62,500 nucleotides of DNA from Prorocentrum cordatum (Eukaryota; Sar; Dinophyceae; Prorocentrales; Prorocentraceae): NCBI GenBank assembly GCA_963575745.1, contig CAUYUJ010016893.1, positions 696,342 to 758,841 on the forward strand, written 5' to 3'. The translations under genes and the position numbers were made by a program. Positions 22,767 to 32,602 of the stretch are shown here, piece by piece. The notes under the pieces were generated by a model. It made no database searches. It saw only the letters and a list, made by a program, of their open reading frames with translations, and was not told where the DNA came from. The stretch's first letter is position 1, and the number at the start of each line of letters is the position of its first letter.

Positions 22767-22769
22767 GGC

Positions 22770-22791
22770 CTTGAGCCACAATGGCTACGGA
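22770..22791 (-). other. spliced-leader relic (dinoflagellate SL)
   Basis: The minus strand reads TCCGTAGCCATTGTGGCTCA followed by AG. The conserved dinoflagellate leader is DCCGTAGCCATTTTGGCTCAAG, so the only difference is G for T at position 13. It is at the extreme 5' end of the insert with no donor-site or SL-RNA body downstream, so it is a leader copied from an mRNA rather than an SL RNA gene. Confidence 0.92.
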
Positions 22792-23215
22792 TCCTGCGTG
22801 GTCTGCCGTGCTCCTGCGTCGTGTTCTGCCATGCTCCTGTGTATTATGCCGTGCTCTTGTGTGTTCTGCCATGTTCCTGCTTGTTCTGCCGCGCTCCTGC
22901 GTGTTCTGCAGTGCTCCTGTGTGTTCTGCCGTGCACCTGTATGCTCTGTGTGTTCTGTCGTGCTGCTGACGCTCTTCTGTACTCTGCCGTGCTCCTGTGT
23001 GTTCTGCCGTGCTACTGTGTGTTCTGCGATTCAACCGTGAATGTCTTTGGTTCTGCCGTGCTCCTGCGCGTTCTGCTGTGCTCCTCTCTATTCTGCCGTG
23101 CTCTTGTGCTTTCTGTGCGATCTGCCGTGACAGTCGTGCTCCTGCGCGTGATAATATGTTCCTTCGCGTCCTGTCGTGCCCCTGCGTGTTCTGTCGTGCC
23201 CATGTGCTTCTGCAA
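22792..23215 (+). repeat. 20-bp minisatellite, right part of the split array
   Basis: About 20 diverged units of TTCTGCCGTGCTCCTGTGTG continue the array interrupted at 19787. Units decay toward the right end. Confidence 0.9.
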
Positions 23216-23790
23216 GTTCGGGCCAGAATCACGGGAGAACCGCGCCCCCCATCAACTTTAGGAAACCATTGAAGAATATGTTCTAAAGTTCGTGGGAAGG
23301 GGGCTTTTGGGCCGCTGTTGGTGTCTCTTCGGAGTCTCCAGGGGCGTCCTCGAATGTCTCGGAAAGATCTTGAAGTTTCCTCGGGATCCCGTGGGCATCC
23401 AGGAAGTTCTTGAGGACCGTATCTAAACATATTCCTGGAAGAGCCCTCGAAGGAAGCTCTGGGAGAGGCCTGACCTGGAGTTGTGAGTTGACCTTTTGCG
23501 GTCCGGAGCGCGAAGCATTCGCGGCCTGGAATGGCCAGGATCACGGGACAACACGAGCCCCCCTAGCAATTTTAGTAAACCACTGACAAAAACATAGGTT
23601 TTAAAGTTCCTAGGGGGGGGGGTCTCGTGGGCCGCTCTTGGCGTCTCTTCGGGATCTCCAGGAGCGTCTTGAACTGCTTTGGAGAGATCTTGAGGTTCCC
23701 TCGAGACCTTGTTGTCATCTAGGAAGCTCTTGGAGCCTTATCCAAACGCATGTTTGGAGAGGTCCTCGAAACAAGCTATCGGCAGAAAAA
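23216..23790 (+). repeat. tandem pair of ~310-bp units
   Basis: The block starting CAGAATCACGGGAGAACC (about 23223) is repeated from CAGGATCACGGGACAACA (about 23532). Shared landmarks are GGGCCGCT(G/C)TTGG(T/C)GTCTCTTCGG and the following CTCCAGG block. Diverged, non-coding. Confidence 0.8.
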
Positions 23791-23799
23791 GACCTGGAG

Positions 23800-23975
23800 C
23801 ACGGCGAAGAGCGAAGGAGCACGGCAGAAAAAAAAAACAAAAAAAAAAAAACATGACAGAATAGACCCCAAGAACGAAGGAGCACGGCAAGATAGACGCC
23901 AAGAGCGAAGGAGCACGACAGAAATGCGCAGTCGCTGTCGTGTTCTGTTTTTTTCGCCCGCCGTGCTCCGCCCGA
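23800..23975 (+). repeat. A-rich segment with GAGCACGGCAG units
   Basis: CGAAGGAGCACGGCAGA-like units with poly(A) interruptions at 23828-23851. GAGCACGGCAG is the reverse complement of the CTGCCGTGCTC core of the 20-bp minisatellite, so the segment is a short inverted relative of that array. Confidence 0.65.
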
Positions 23976-24039
23976 TGTGTTGAGGATGTACGCAGCGAGC
24001 GCAAGTTCTAACATGAGAGGTAGTATCACCTCCTCTCCA

Positions 24040-25200
24040 ACATATCAGTGTTGCTCGGATGTCTCAGGCGAGACACAAGTTTTTGAACATATGTCAAAGT
24101 CGCGACTTGCCATGTTTACGGGATGACCCAGGAGAAACGCTCATGTTTGATGAAATCGATGTTGCGAACATATCATTGTTGTGAGGATGCCTCAAGCGAA
24201 ATCGCCAGTTTGGATCGTCTCGAGGGCGCTCCTGGGGGTCACATAGGGGCTTGTTTGTGCCCTTTTGGGGCCCCCTTGATGCCCTCCAAAATCACTACGG
24301 TGCGATGTTACACACATTGATTGTTTGAAGATGTCCCTTGCGAAATCGTCATGTTTAGATGGCTGACTTAAACCATCTGGAAGCCTTTTTCGGGAGCGAT
24401 CCCAATACGATTTTAACACAGCACTTGTCAAATCGATCTTGTTCAATGTGTCATTTGTTTGAAGATGTCCCTAGCACAATCACAATTTTCGACAACCTTA
24501 AGGGCGCTCTGGGAGCCATCTTGTCGCCTTTTTTTGCGCCGTCTCCTAAAGCCATTACGATGCGATGTCGCGCACATCACTTTTTAGGATGTGCCTAGCG
24601 AAATCGTCATTTTCTGAAGGCTGTCTTGGGCCGTCTGAAAGCCTTTTTTTTCCAGAAACAATGTCAAAGCGATGTAAGAACAAAAGTTTTCAAGACGATG
24701 CTGGTGTATGTTATCACTTTTTGATGATGTCCCTAGCGAAATCGTATTTTCGGCAGTACCCCAGGCGTTCTGACAGCCATCTTGAAGTCCTTTTTGGCCT
24801 CTCCTTTCGTCACCTTGAGGCACTTCAAGAACGATACCAAGACGATGTTGAGACCATCTCATTTTGTTGAGGATGTCTCTACTGAAATGCACATTTTCTG
24901 CCGTGCTCTCTGTTCTGATCCGCCGTGCTGCCGCTCGTGTTCTGAGGATGTCCCCAGCGAAATCGTAATGTTTAACATAAGAGTTAGTAAAAGACCTCTG
25001 TCGTTATCTAATTGTTTCAGAGGATGTCTCAAGCGAAACGCCAATCTTCCCAGACGACGAAATTTCGCTGTCATCAGTTTTTCGAGGATGTCTCTAGCGA
25101 AACGCTTGTTTGTTTTGTTGAACGCGATGTCGCGAAGAGCTCAATTTTGTGAGGATGTCTAAAACGAAATCGCTGTTTTGGGGAACCCGTCATCCGCTAA
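24040..25200 (+). repeat. array of spaced GATGTCTC-GCGAAA motifs
   Basis: Motif copies (GAGGATGTCTCTAGCGAAACG and variants) lie near 24057, 24123, 24188, 24330, 24463, 24590, 24727, 24880, 24945, 25022, 25087 and 25152, separated by about 60-150 bp of less conserved sequence. The first 850 bp correspond to 14.07-14.75 kb. No gene. Confidence 0.85.
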
Positions 25201-25299
25201 GCCTGTCTACCGTGCAATCCGCCACCCGTAGTAGTAAGAGATCTCTTACATATATGAGGAAGATTCAGCCAAAACGTCCAGCTCGCTTCTCGTACCTCG

Positions 25300-25830
25300 A
25301 AGACGCTTCCCGTCGTCCGCCACGTCCTGGACCCCGAGGCGGTCCCGCGCGTTCCCCCCCCAGACCCCCCCCAGTTGATAAAAAGATCCCTCTGGGCACA
25401 CAAACGTCCATCGCGCGAGTCTTCGAGTCTTAGCGCGCTTCCCGTCATCCGCCAGGTCCAGGACAGTGAGGCGGCGCCGCGCGTTCCCCCCCCCAGACCC
25501 CCCCCTTTACAAACCATCCCTCTGGGCACACAGACGTCCATCGCGCGACTCTTCGAGTCTTGGCGCGCTTCCCGTCATCCGCCACGTCCGGGACCCCGAG
25601 GCGGCGCCGCGCGCTCCCCCCCCAGACCCCCCCCCCCAGTTGATACTGCCTCTGGCCGAGAGAACGTCCATCGCGCGACTCTTCGAGTCTTAGCGCGCTT
25701 CCCGTCACCTGGCGGTCCCCGATCACGAGTGCCTCCCGCGCGTTCCCCCCCCAGACCCCCCTTTACAAACAATCCCTCTGGGCACACAGACGTCCATCGC
25801 GCGACTCTTCAAGTCTAAGCGCGCTTCCCG
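25300..25830 (+). repeat. four tandem ~130-bp units
   Basis: Units begin at CTTCCCGTC near 25306, 25438, 25568 and 25698. Each contains a C-run with CAGACCCCCC and ends in CGTCCATCGCGCGACTCTTC. A fifth partial start lies near 25825. Confidence 0.9.
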
Positions 25831-25854
25831 TCATGATTAACCTCCGTCGACATC

Positions 25855-26160
25855 TCATTTGGGCTAGGATGCTTCAGGCGAACCCAGTTTTTTACAGATC
25901 AATGAATTTCGCGGATCTCAGTTGTTCGAGGATGTCTCTAGCGAAACGCTTGATTTGTTTTACGCGATGTCGCGAAAGTCTCATTTTTGTGAGGACGTCT
26001 CAAGCGAAATCGCTGTTTTGGGGGATCCGCTAACGAATGGCGCCGTGCACCCCGCCACCCACTATGAGTAAGAGATGATTAGGTATGTTGCAAATTCAGC
26101 CACGACGTCCAGCTCGCTTCTCGTACCTCGAAGACGCTTCCAGTCATCCGCCGACCCCTT
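25855..26160 (+). repeat. second copy of the module at 25015-25340
   Basis: CGAGGATGTCTCTAGCGAAA, CGCGATGTCGCGAA, GAAATCGCTGTTTTGGGG and CCAGCTCGCTTCTCGTACCT occur in the same order as at 25080-25305. The module is therefore duplicated around the 130-bp array. Confidence 0.8.
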
Positions 26161-26929
26161 GGGGTTCATCGGCGTGTGAGATGACTCCCCCTCCCCAAAC
26201 CCCTCCCCCGGGAGCCCGGTCTGGTCGATTTGGAGGGTTGGAAGATGGGGGTGGTCTCCCCCGGGCGGCCCAGGGGGGGGGGGTCTTCCCGAGCGGCCCG
26301 GTTTTGCTGCAGAAATTCTGAGCGGGCCACGAGGGCCCCACGAGACCTCCAAGACGGTCCAAGAGGGCCCCGAGTCACCGAAACATCATCCCAAGACGCC
26401 GAAGATGGCCTCCAGACGGCCCAAGATGCCTCCAAGACGCCCCAGGAGGCTTCGAAGAGGCCTCCCAAGAGGGCCCCAAGAAGCCAAAATCGGTGATTCT
26501 CATTTGTTTTTCTTTCAAGGTTTTTGGCTTCCTCGCCATTTCGGGCTTCCGACGCTCGAAGACGGCCCAAGAGGCCCCCAAGATCGCCCAAGAAGCCCCC
26601 AAGACGGCCCCAAGACGACCCAAGAGGGCTCAAGACAGCCCAAGAGGGTCCTGAGAGGGCCCCCCAAGAGAGGCCCAAGAAGGAGACCACGAACCGAAAA
26701 TTCTAGCTTTTTTGCCCCAAGAGGCCCCCTTGAGGCCCCAAGACGCCCCCAAGGGGCCCCAAGAGGCTCCCACGCAAGAGACCTCCAAGGGGCCCAAAAG
26801 AGGCCCCAAAACAGCCCCCCAGAGGCCTCCAAACTGCCTCGGGCAGGCCCTCGAAAGGCTTCTCACGAGATCCCAACGAACATCCAAGAGGCCTCTCAAC
26901 CACAACCCAGGCACGGTGGCGGGATGGGC

Positions 26930-27080
26930 CGAAGCCACTAGATCCGCCGCCCCCTGTGGTCTTGCCACAGGGGTGCACGGCGTGCTGGACGTTTCAGGTT
27001 TTGGTTTTGGTTCTTTTTCTAAAAGAACTCCCCAGTGGGCTTCGGCCCGTCCCGCCGGCCACCCGTAAGTTTCCGAAAAT
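26930..27080 (+). repeat. hairpin module, partial copy
   Basis: Holds the right half of the module seen at 28977: CCGCCGCCCCCTG, CAGGGGTGC, GGTTTTGGTTTTGGTTCTTT, AAAAGAACTCCCC and CGTCCCGCCGGCCACCCG. Confidence 0.75.
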
Positions 27081-27824
27081 CCATCTGTCAATGCCTTTGT
27101 TGCCCCAACTTGGCCCAAGATGGCCTCCAAGACGGCCAAGATGGCCCAAGATGGCCTCCAAGATGCCTCCAAGACGGCCAAGATGGCCTCCAAGACGGGT
27201 AAGATGGCTCCAAGATGCCTCCAAGACGGCCCAAGATGCCCTCCAAGACGGCCAAGATGGCCCCAAGATGCCTCCAAGATGGCCCAAGAGGCCTCCAAGA
27301 CGTTCTCCAGGAGAGCCCGAAGAGGCCAAAATCATTGGTTTTCCTTAGGTTTTTGAAGGTTTTTTGCGTTTTCTTCTTTTCGGCCTTCCGACGGCCCAAG
27401 AGGCCCCCAAGATCGCCCAAGAGGCCTCCAAGAAGGCCCTATGACGGCCCAAGGGCCCCCCAAGACGGCCCCAAGAGCGCCCCAAGACGGCCCAAGAGGC
27501 CTCCAAGACGCCCAACATGGCCTCCAAGACGGCCCTGAAGCGCCCCAAGAGGGCCCCAAGACGGCCCAGAGAGGCCCCCAAGACGGCTCCAGACGGCGTC
27601 AGACGGACCAGGAACGCCCTAAGACGGCCAAAGAGACCCCCAGGAAGCCCCCAAAGGCCCCCAAGAGGCCCAAGGAGGCCCCCAAGATGCCTCCAAGAGG
27701 CCTCGAAGAGGCCCCCAAGAAGCCCCCAACAGACCCCAAGGGTGCCCCAAGAGACTCCTAACAACCCTCATCCTCCTACTCTATTTCTTCCTCTTCCTCT
27801 TCCTGTTCATAATCATTCTCTCCC

Positions 27825-28045
27825 ATGTGTTCCCCGAAAGCTTTCCAAACCGACTCGGGGAACTCATGGTCCGATAGCTTGGCCAAGCTCTAATCCAACT
27901 TTCGGCCACATCGGCGTCTCCAAAAAGGCAGGGGGCGGCGGTGATTCGCCGTAGGCGTCTTCGATATCCGCCGCCCCCTGTCGATTCATCACAGGGGTGC
28001 CTGGCGTGCTGGACTATATGGGTTTTGGTTTTGGTAAGGCGCTCA
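27825..28045 (+). repeat. hairpin module, copy 1
   Basis: Two inverted repeats in series: GTTCCCCGA with TCGGGGAAC, then CAGGGGGCGGCGG with CCGCCGCCCCCTG around a loop containing TGATTCGCCGTAGGCGTC. GGTTTTGGTTTTGGT follows. Confidence 0.85.
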
Positions 28046-28974
28046 TTCCGGAACAATAATCCTCCAAGATGGCTGAAGATGGTGCCAAGATGGCCACGTT
28101 GGCCCAAGATGGCCTCCAAGATGGTCCACGATTACCCTCAAGATGCCTTCAAGATGGCCAAGATGGCCTCCAAGACGGCCCAGATGGCTCCAAGATGCCT
28201 CCAAGACGGCCCAAGATGGCCTCAAGATGGCCCAAAACTGCCCAAGAGGCTCCCAAGAAGCCTCCACGACAGCCCAAGAGGCCTCCAAGAGGTCCTCCAG
28301 GAAAACCCGAAGAGGCCAAAATCATTGGTTATCCTTAGGTTTTTGAAGGATTTTGGTATTTCCGCCTTTTCGGCTTTCCGACGGCCCAAGACGGCCCAAG
28401 AGGCCCCCAAGGTCGCCCCAAGATCGCCCAAGAGGCCTCCAAGATGGCCCCATGACGGCCCAAGAGGCCTCCAAGACGGCCCCAAGAGGGCCCCAAGACG
28501 GGCCAAGAGGCCTCCAGGACGCCCAAGATGAGTTCCAAGACGGCCCCGAAGCGCCCCAAGAGGGCCCCAAGTCGGCCCAGAGGGGCCCCCAAGACGGCTC
28601 CCGACGGCGTCAGAAGTGCCAGGAGCCCACCAAGACGGCCGAAGATGGCCTTAAGATGGCCCAAGACGGCCCAAGAGGCCTCCAAGAGGGCCTCCAGGAA
28701 GGCCCCCAAAGGCCCAAATCAGTGATTTCCCTAGAGTTGTTGAGCGATTCTGGCATTTGCTTTTTTGTCCTCCTTCCGACAGCCCGAGACGGCCCAAGTG
28801 CCCCCAAAGATCGCCCAAGACGGCCAGAAGAGGCCCCCAAGACGGCCCAAGAGGCCTCCAAAACGCTCAAGATGGCCTCCAAGACCGCCCAAGAGCCCTC
28901 CAAGACGTCCTCCAAGAAGGCCCGAAAGGGTCAAAATGGCTTCCAAACGGCCAAGATGACCTTCAAGATGCCCA

Positions 28975-29240
28975 CGTGTTCCCCGAAGGCTTTCCAAACC
29001 GATTCGGGGAACACATGGTCCGATAGCTTGGCAGGTCTGGCCTCAACGTTCGGCCACATAGGCGCTTCCAAAAAGGCAGGGGGCGGCGGTGATTCGCCGT
29101 AGGCGTCTTCGATCCGCCGCCCCCTGTCGATTCATCGCAGGGGTGCCTGGCGTGCCGAACTATATGGGTTTTGGTTTTGGTTCGTTTTACAAAAGAACTC
29201 CCCCTGGGGCTTCGGCCCGTCCCGCCGGCCACCCGGAAGG
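28975..29240 (+). repeat. hairpin module, copy 2
   Basis: The best-preserved copy. GTTCCCCGAA and TTCGGGGAAC form a perfect 10-bp stem, and CAGGGGGCGGCGG pairs perfectly with CCGCCGCCCCCTG. The module ends in CGTCCCGCCGGCCACCCG. Confidence 0.87.
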
Positions 29241-29959
29241 ATGCCGAAAGATTGCCCGGACCTGGTTGCAAAGTTTTTGTTCGCTCCAGACGGTCCCCAC
29301 GATCGCCCAAGATGGCCTCCAAGACGCCTCCAAGACGGCCAACATGGCCTCAAACACGGCTAAGATGGCCCCAAGATGCCTCCAAGACGGCCCAAGGTGC
29401 ACCCAAGACACCCTAAGATGGCCTCAAGATGGCCCAAAACTGCCCAAGAGGCTCCCAAGAGGCCTCCACGACGGCCCAAGAGGCCTCCAAGAGGTCCTCC
29501 AGGAAGGCCCGAAGAGGTTAAAATTATTGATTTTCATTAGGTTGTTGAAGGATGCTGGCATTTGCGCTTTTTCGGCTTTCCGACGGCCCGGGACGGCCCA
29601 AGAGGTTCCCAACGTCGTCCCAAGATCGCCCAAGAGGCCTCCAAGATGGCCCCATGACGGCCCAAGAGCGCCCCACGAGGGCCCCTAGTCGGTTCAGAGA
29701 GGCCCCCAAGACGGCCCCCGACGGCGTCAGACGGGTCAGGAACGCCCTAAGACGGCCACAGAGGCCCTCGAGAAGCCCCCAAAGGGCCCCAAGAGGCCCT
29801 CAACAGGCCCCAAGAGAGCCCAAAATAGCCCCAGCATGACCTCCAAGACGGTCCCGAGATGGTCCAATCGAGCCCAAGAGTGCCTCAAGAGGCTCCGAAG
29901 AGGCATTTTCCCCCTTCTCCTTTTTCCTCGTTCTCCTCCTCCTCCCCTTCCCCCCCCCC

Positions 29960-30215
29960 GCGTTCCCCGAAACCTTTCCAAACCGACTCGGGAAACACAT
30001 GGTCCGATAGCTTGGCCAAGCTCTAGCCCAGCTGTCGGACACATAGGCACTTCCAAAAAGGCAGGGGGCGGCGGTGATTCGCCGTAGGCGTCTTCGATCC
30101 GCCGCCCCCTGTTGATTCATCACAGGGGTGCCTGGCGTGCTGGACTTCTTACGGTTTTGGTTCTTTTTCCAAAAGAACTCCCCCTGGCGCTTCGACCCGT
30201 CCCGCTGGGGTCCCA
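29960..30215 (+). repeat. hairpin module, copy 3
   Basis: Same order as copy 2. The first stem has decayed (TCGGGAAAC); the second is intact. Confidence 0.85.
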
Positions 30216-30929
30216 GGAGGGAGCTCCAGGCCCGCAAACGACCTCAACGTCCACAACAAATTCTCCAAGACGGCTCAAGATGGCCTCCAAGACGGCCAAG
30301 ATGGCCCTCAAGCTCGCCCAAGATGGCCTCCAAGTCCGCCCAAGATGGTCCAAGATGGCCTCCAAGACGGCCCAAGAGGGTCCAAGATACCTCCAAGCTC
30401 ACCCAAGAAGCCTCCAAGCCGGCCCAAGACGGCCCAAGAGGTCTCGAAGAGGTCCTCCAGGATGGCCCGAAGAGGCCAAAATCATTGATTTGCCATTGAG
30501 TTTTGAAGGATTTTGGCATTTGCCTCTTCTCGGCATTCCGACGGCTCAAGACGGCCCGAGAGGCCGCCAAGATCGCCCCAAAATCGCCCACGAGGCCTCC
30601 AAGAGGGTCCCATGACGGCCCAAGAGACCTCCAAGACGGCCCCAAGAGGGCCCAAAGACGGCCCAAGAGACCTCCAAGACGCCCAACATGGCCTCTAAGA
30701 CGGCCCCGAAGCGCCCCAAGAGGACCCCAAGTCGGTTCAGAGAGGCCCCCAAGACGGCTCCCGACGGCGTCAGACGGGCCAGGAATCCACCAAGATGGCC
30801 GAAGTTGGCTCGAAGCTGGGGTCTGTCCCAGGCATCCGACGTCGTGATTCTTTGGCTTACGTCGCACCGCCGACCCCTCGGGGGAGAGTCGCTGTTGCGT
30901 CTTCTGGGTGCTGCGTGGCCTAGGCTTAC

Positions 30930-31070
30930 CCGTATATGTATCGAAGACGCCTACGGCGAATCACGGCCGCCCCCTGCCTTTTTGGAAACTATGTGGCCGA
31001 ACGTTGAGGCCAGACCTGCCAAGCTATCGGATCATGTGTTCCCCGAATCGGCTTGGGAAGCCTTCGGGGA
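30930..31070 (-). repeat. hairpin module, inverted copy
   Basis: Reverse complement of 28960-29115: CGAAGACGCCTACGGCGAAT, CCGCCCCCTGCC, then GTTCCCCGAA and TTCGGGGAAC. It marks the inner edge of the right arm of the large inverted repeat. Confidence 0.85.
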
Positions 31071-31819
31071 ACACGTGGGCATCTTGAAGGTCATCTTGGC
31101 CGTCGGGAGGCCATTTTGACCCTTTCGGGCCTTCTTGGAGGACGTCTTGGAGGGCTCTTGGGCCGTCTTGGAGGCCATCTTGAGCGTCTTGGAGGCCTCT
31201 TGGGGCCGTCTCGGGGGCCTCTTGGGGCCGTCTTGGGCCTCTTGGGCGATCTTTGGGGGCACGGCACTTGGGCCGTCTCGGGCCGTCGGAAGGCCGAAAA
31301 AAAACAAATGCCACAATCCTTCAAAAACTCATGGGAAATCAATGATTTTGCCTTTTAGGTCCTTCCTGGAGGCCCTCTTGGAAGCCTCTTGGGCAGTCTT
31401 GGGCCATCTCAGGGCCATCTTCGGCCGTCTTGGTGGGCTTTTGGCCCGTCCGACGCCGTCGGAAGCCGTTTGGGGGGCCTCTCTGGGCCGACTTGGGGCC
31501 CTCTTGGAATGCTCCAGGGCCGTCTGGAGGCCATCTTGGGTGTCTGAAAGGTCTCCTGGGCCGTCTTGGGGGCCTCTTGGGGCCGTCTTGGGGGCCTCTT
31601 GGGCCGTTCTGGGCCCATCTTGGAAGCCTCTTGGGCGATCTTTGGGCGATCTTCGGGTGCTCTTGGGCCATCTCGGGCCGTCGGAAGGCCGAAAAGAAGC
31701 AAATGCCAAAATCCTAAGGAAAATCATTTGTTTTGCCTTTTCTGGCCTTCCTGGAGGCCCTTTTGGAGGCCTCTTGGGCCGTCTTGGGACCGGATCTGGG
31801 TGCGGCCTACCCTTTTGAG

Positions 31820-31985
31820 GAGCCCCTCCCCCTCTCTCCTCCTCCCCCCTCTTCCTCCTCACCCGCCTCATCTCATCACCTCCCCTCCGTTTCCTCCTCG
31901 TCCTCCTCCTCCTCCTCCTCCTCCTCCTGCTCCACCTCCTCCTCCTCCTCCTCCTCCTCCTCCTCCTCCTCGCCCCCTGCTTCGA
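31820..31985 (+). repeat. (TCC)n tract
   Basis: Imperfect, then nearly pure TCC/CCT between 31898 and 31975. Confidence 0.9.
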
Positions 31986-32200
31986 CGACGCCAGCCTTTT
32001 TGCCAGGCTCGACGCGCACACCTGCGCGCGCTGGCGCGCATGGCAGGCGTTCTTCACGCTGGCCCTGGGCCATGGCACCACGCCGTGTGGTCCTGCGCCC
32101 CCGTGCGGGCGCTCCGAGCGCTCCCCTGCCGGAGGCTGCCAGGAAGTGGCCCTGTCCCAGGGCGCCCCTCGGGGTGGCCCCCCCGCCAACCAGCGATTCT

Positions 32201-32362
32201 GAAGGGGCCCCAGGACACACAAATAAATACACACAGATAAAACGATTCCCCTATACTTTCCATGTTTTCCGAGCTTTTGTCTTCCCCACCACTTCCCATA
32301 TTTTCCAATACTTTCTGAGGAATCGACGATAAATTGTGTCTGTGTGTTTTTCTCCCTCCTGA
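32201..32362 (+). mobile_element. 162-bp intron-like short insert, copy 3
   Basis: Ends GAAGGGGCCCCAGGACACAC and TCCCTCCTGA, with the same AT-rich interior. GATTCT flanks it on both sides (32195-32200 and 32363-32368). Removing the insert and one GATTCT leaves the plus-strand frame open through the junction (PPPTSDSPESMGGGGR). Confidence 0.87.
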
Positions 32363-32487
32363 GATTCTCCTGAATCGATGGGAGGCGGGGGCAGGCTTCG
32401 GATTTTTTGCCGCGCGTTCCCCCGCGGCCCCTCGAGTTGCCCACATCGCCGATCGGCGAGGGCAGCGTTCGGATGCCGCCGCCGACC

Positions 32488-32602
32488 CCCCTCCTCCTCC
32501 TCCTCCTCCTCCACCACCTCCTCCTCCTCCTCCTGCTCCACCTCCTCCTCCTCCTCCTCCTCCTCCTCGTCCTCCTCCTCCTCCTCCTCCTCCTCCTCCT
32601 TT
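32488..32602 (+). repeat. (TCC)n tract
   Basis: TCC/CCT repeats with a few CAC and TGC interruptions. Confidence 0.9.

Larger units (their letters stand above)
19788..22791 (-). mobile_element. retroposed trans-spliced transcript (retrocopy or non-LTR element) inserted in the minisatellite
   Basis: A 3.0-kb unit interrupts the 20-bp array. Its 5' end, on the minus strand, is exactly a spliced-leader sequence (22791-22770). Its 3' end is three tandem TTTAAC units (19804-19788). The bases outside are TCCTGGGTGGTCTG on the left and TCCTGCGTGGTCTG on the right, consistent with a 14-bp target duplication bearing one mismatch, although the target is itself repetitive. A full leader at one boundary implies copying of a mature trans-spliced RNA. 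There is no poly(A). The short tandem tail suggests copying by, or descent from, a non-LTR element. Confidence 0.8.
26330..31795. repeat. degenerate CCAAGACGGC/CCAAGATGGCCT array with higher-order structure
   Basis: Units such as CCAAGATGGCCT, CCAAGACGGCC and CCAAGAGGCC repeat for 5.4 kb. Most of the spacing is close to multiples of three, so Pro/Arg/Lys- or Gly/Leu/Trp-rich frames are open on both strands without real genes. Every 0.4-1.0 kb there is an AT-rich spacer (AAATCATTGATTTTC then GGTTTTTGAAGGATTTTGGC) near 26490, 27325, 28312, 28700, 29515 and 30472, and inverted near 31265 and 31690. From about 30930 the orientation flips. Confidence 0.88.

Noticed and set aside
22700-22791. An SL RNA gene
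   Set aside because: The leader is not followed by a GT donor and SL-RNA body, and it abuts protein-coding-like sequence instead.
26489-30500. Antisense leader-like strings (GCCAAAATC) in the AT-rich spacers
   Set aside because: They lack the rest of the leader and are part of a conserved spacer of the array.
26330-31795. Many 80-250-codon Pro/Arg/Lys- or Trp/Gly/Leu-rich frames
   Set aside because: They come from the CCAAGACGGC array, exist on both strands at once and contain no domain.
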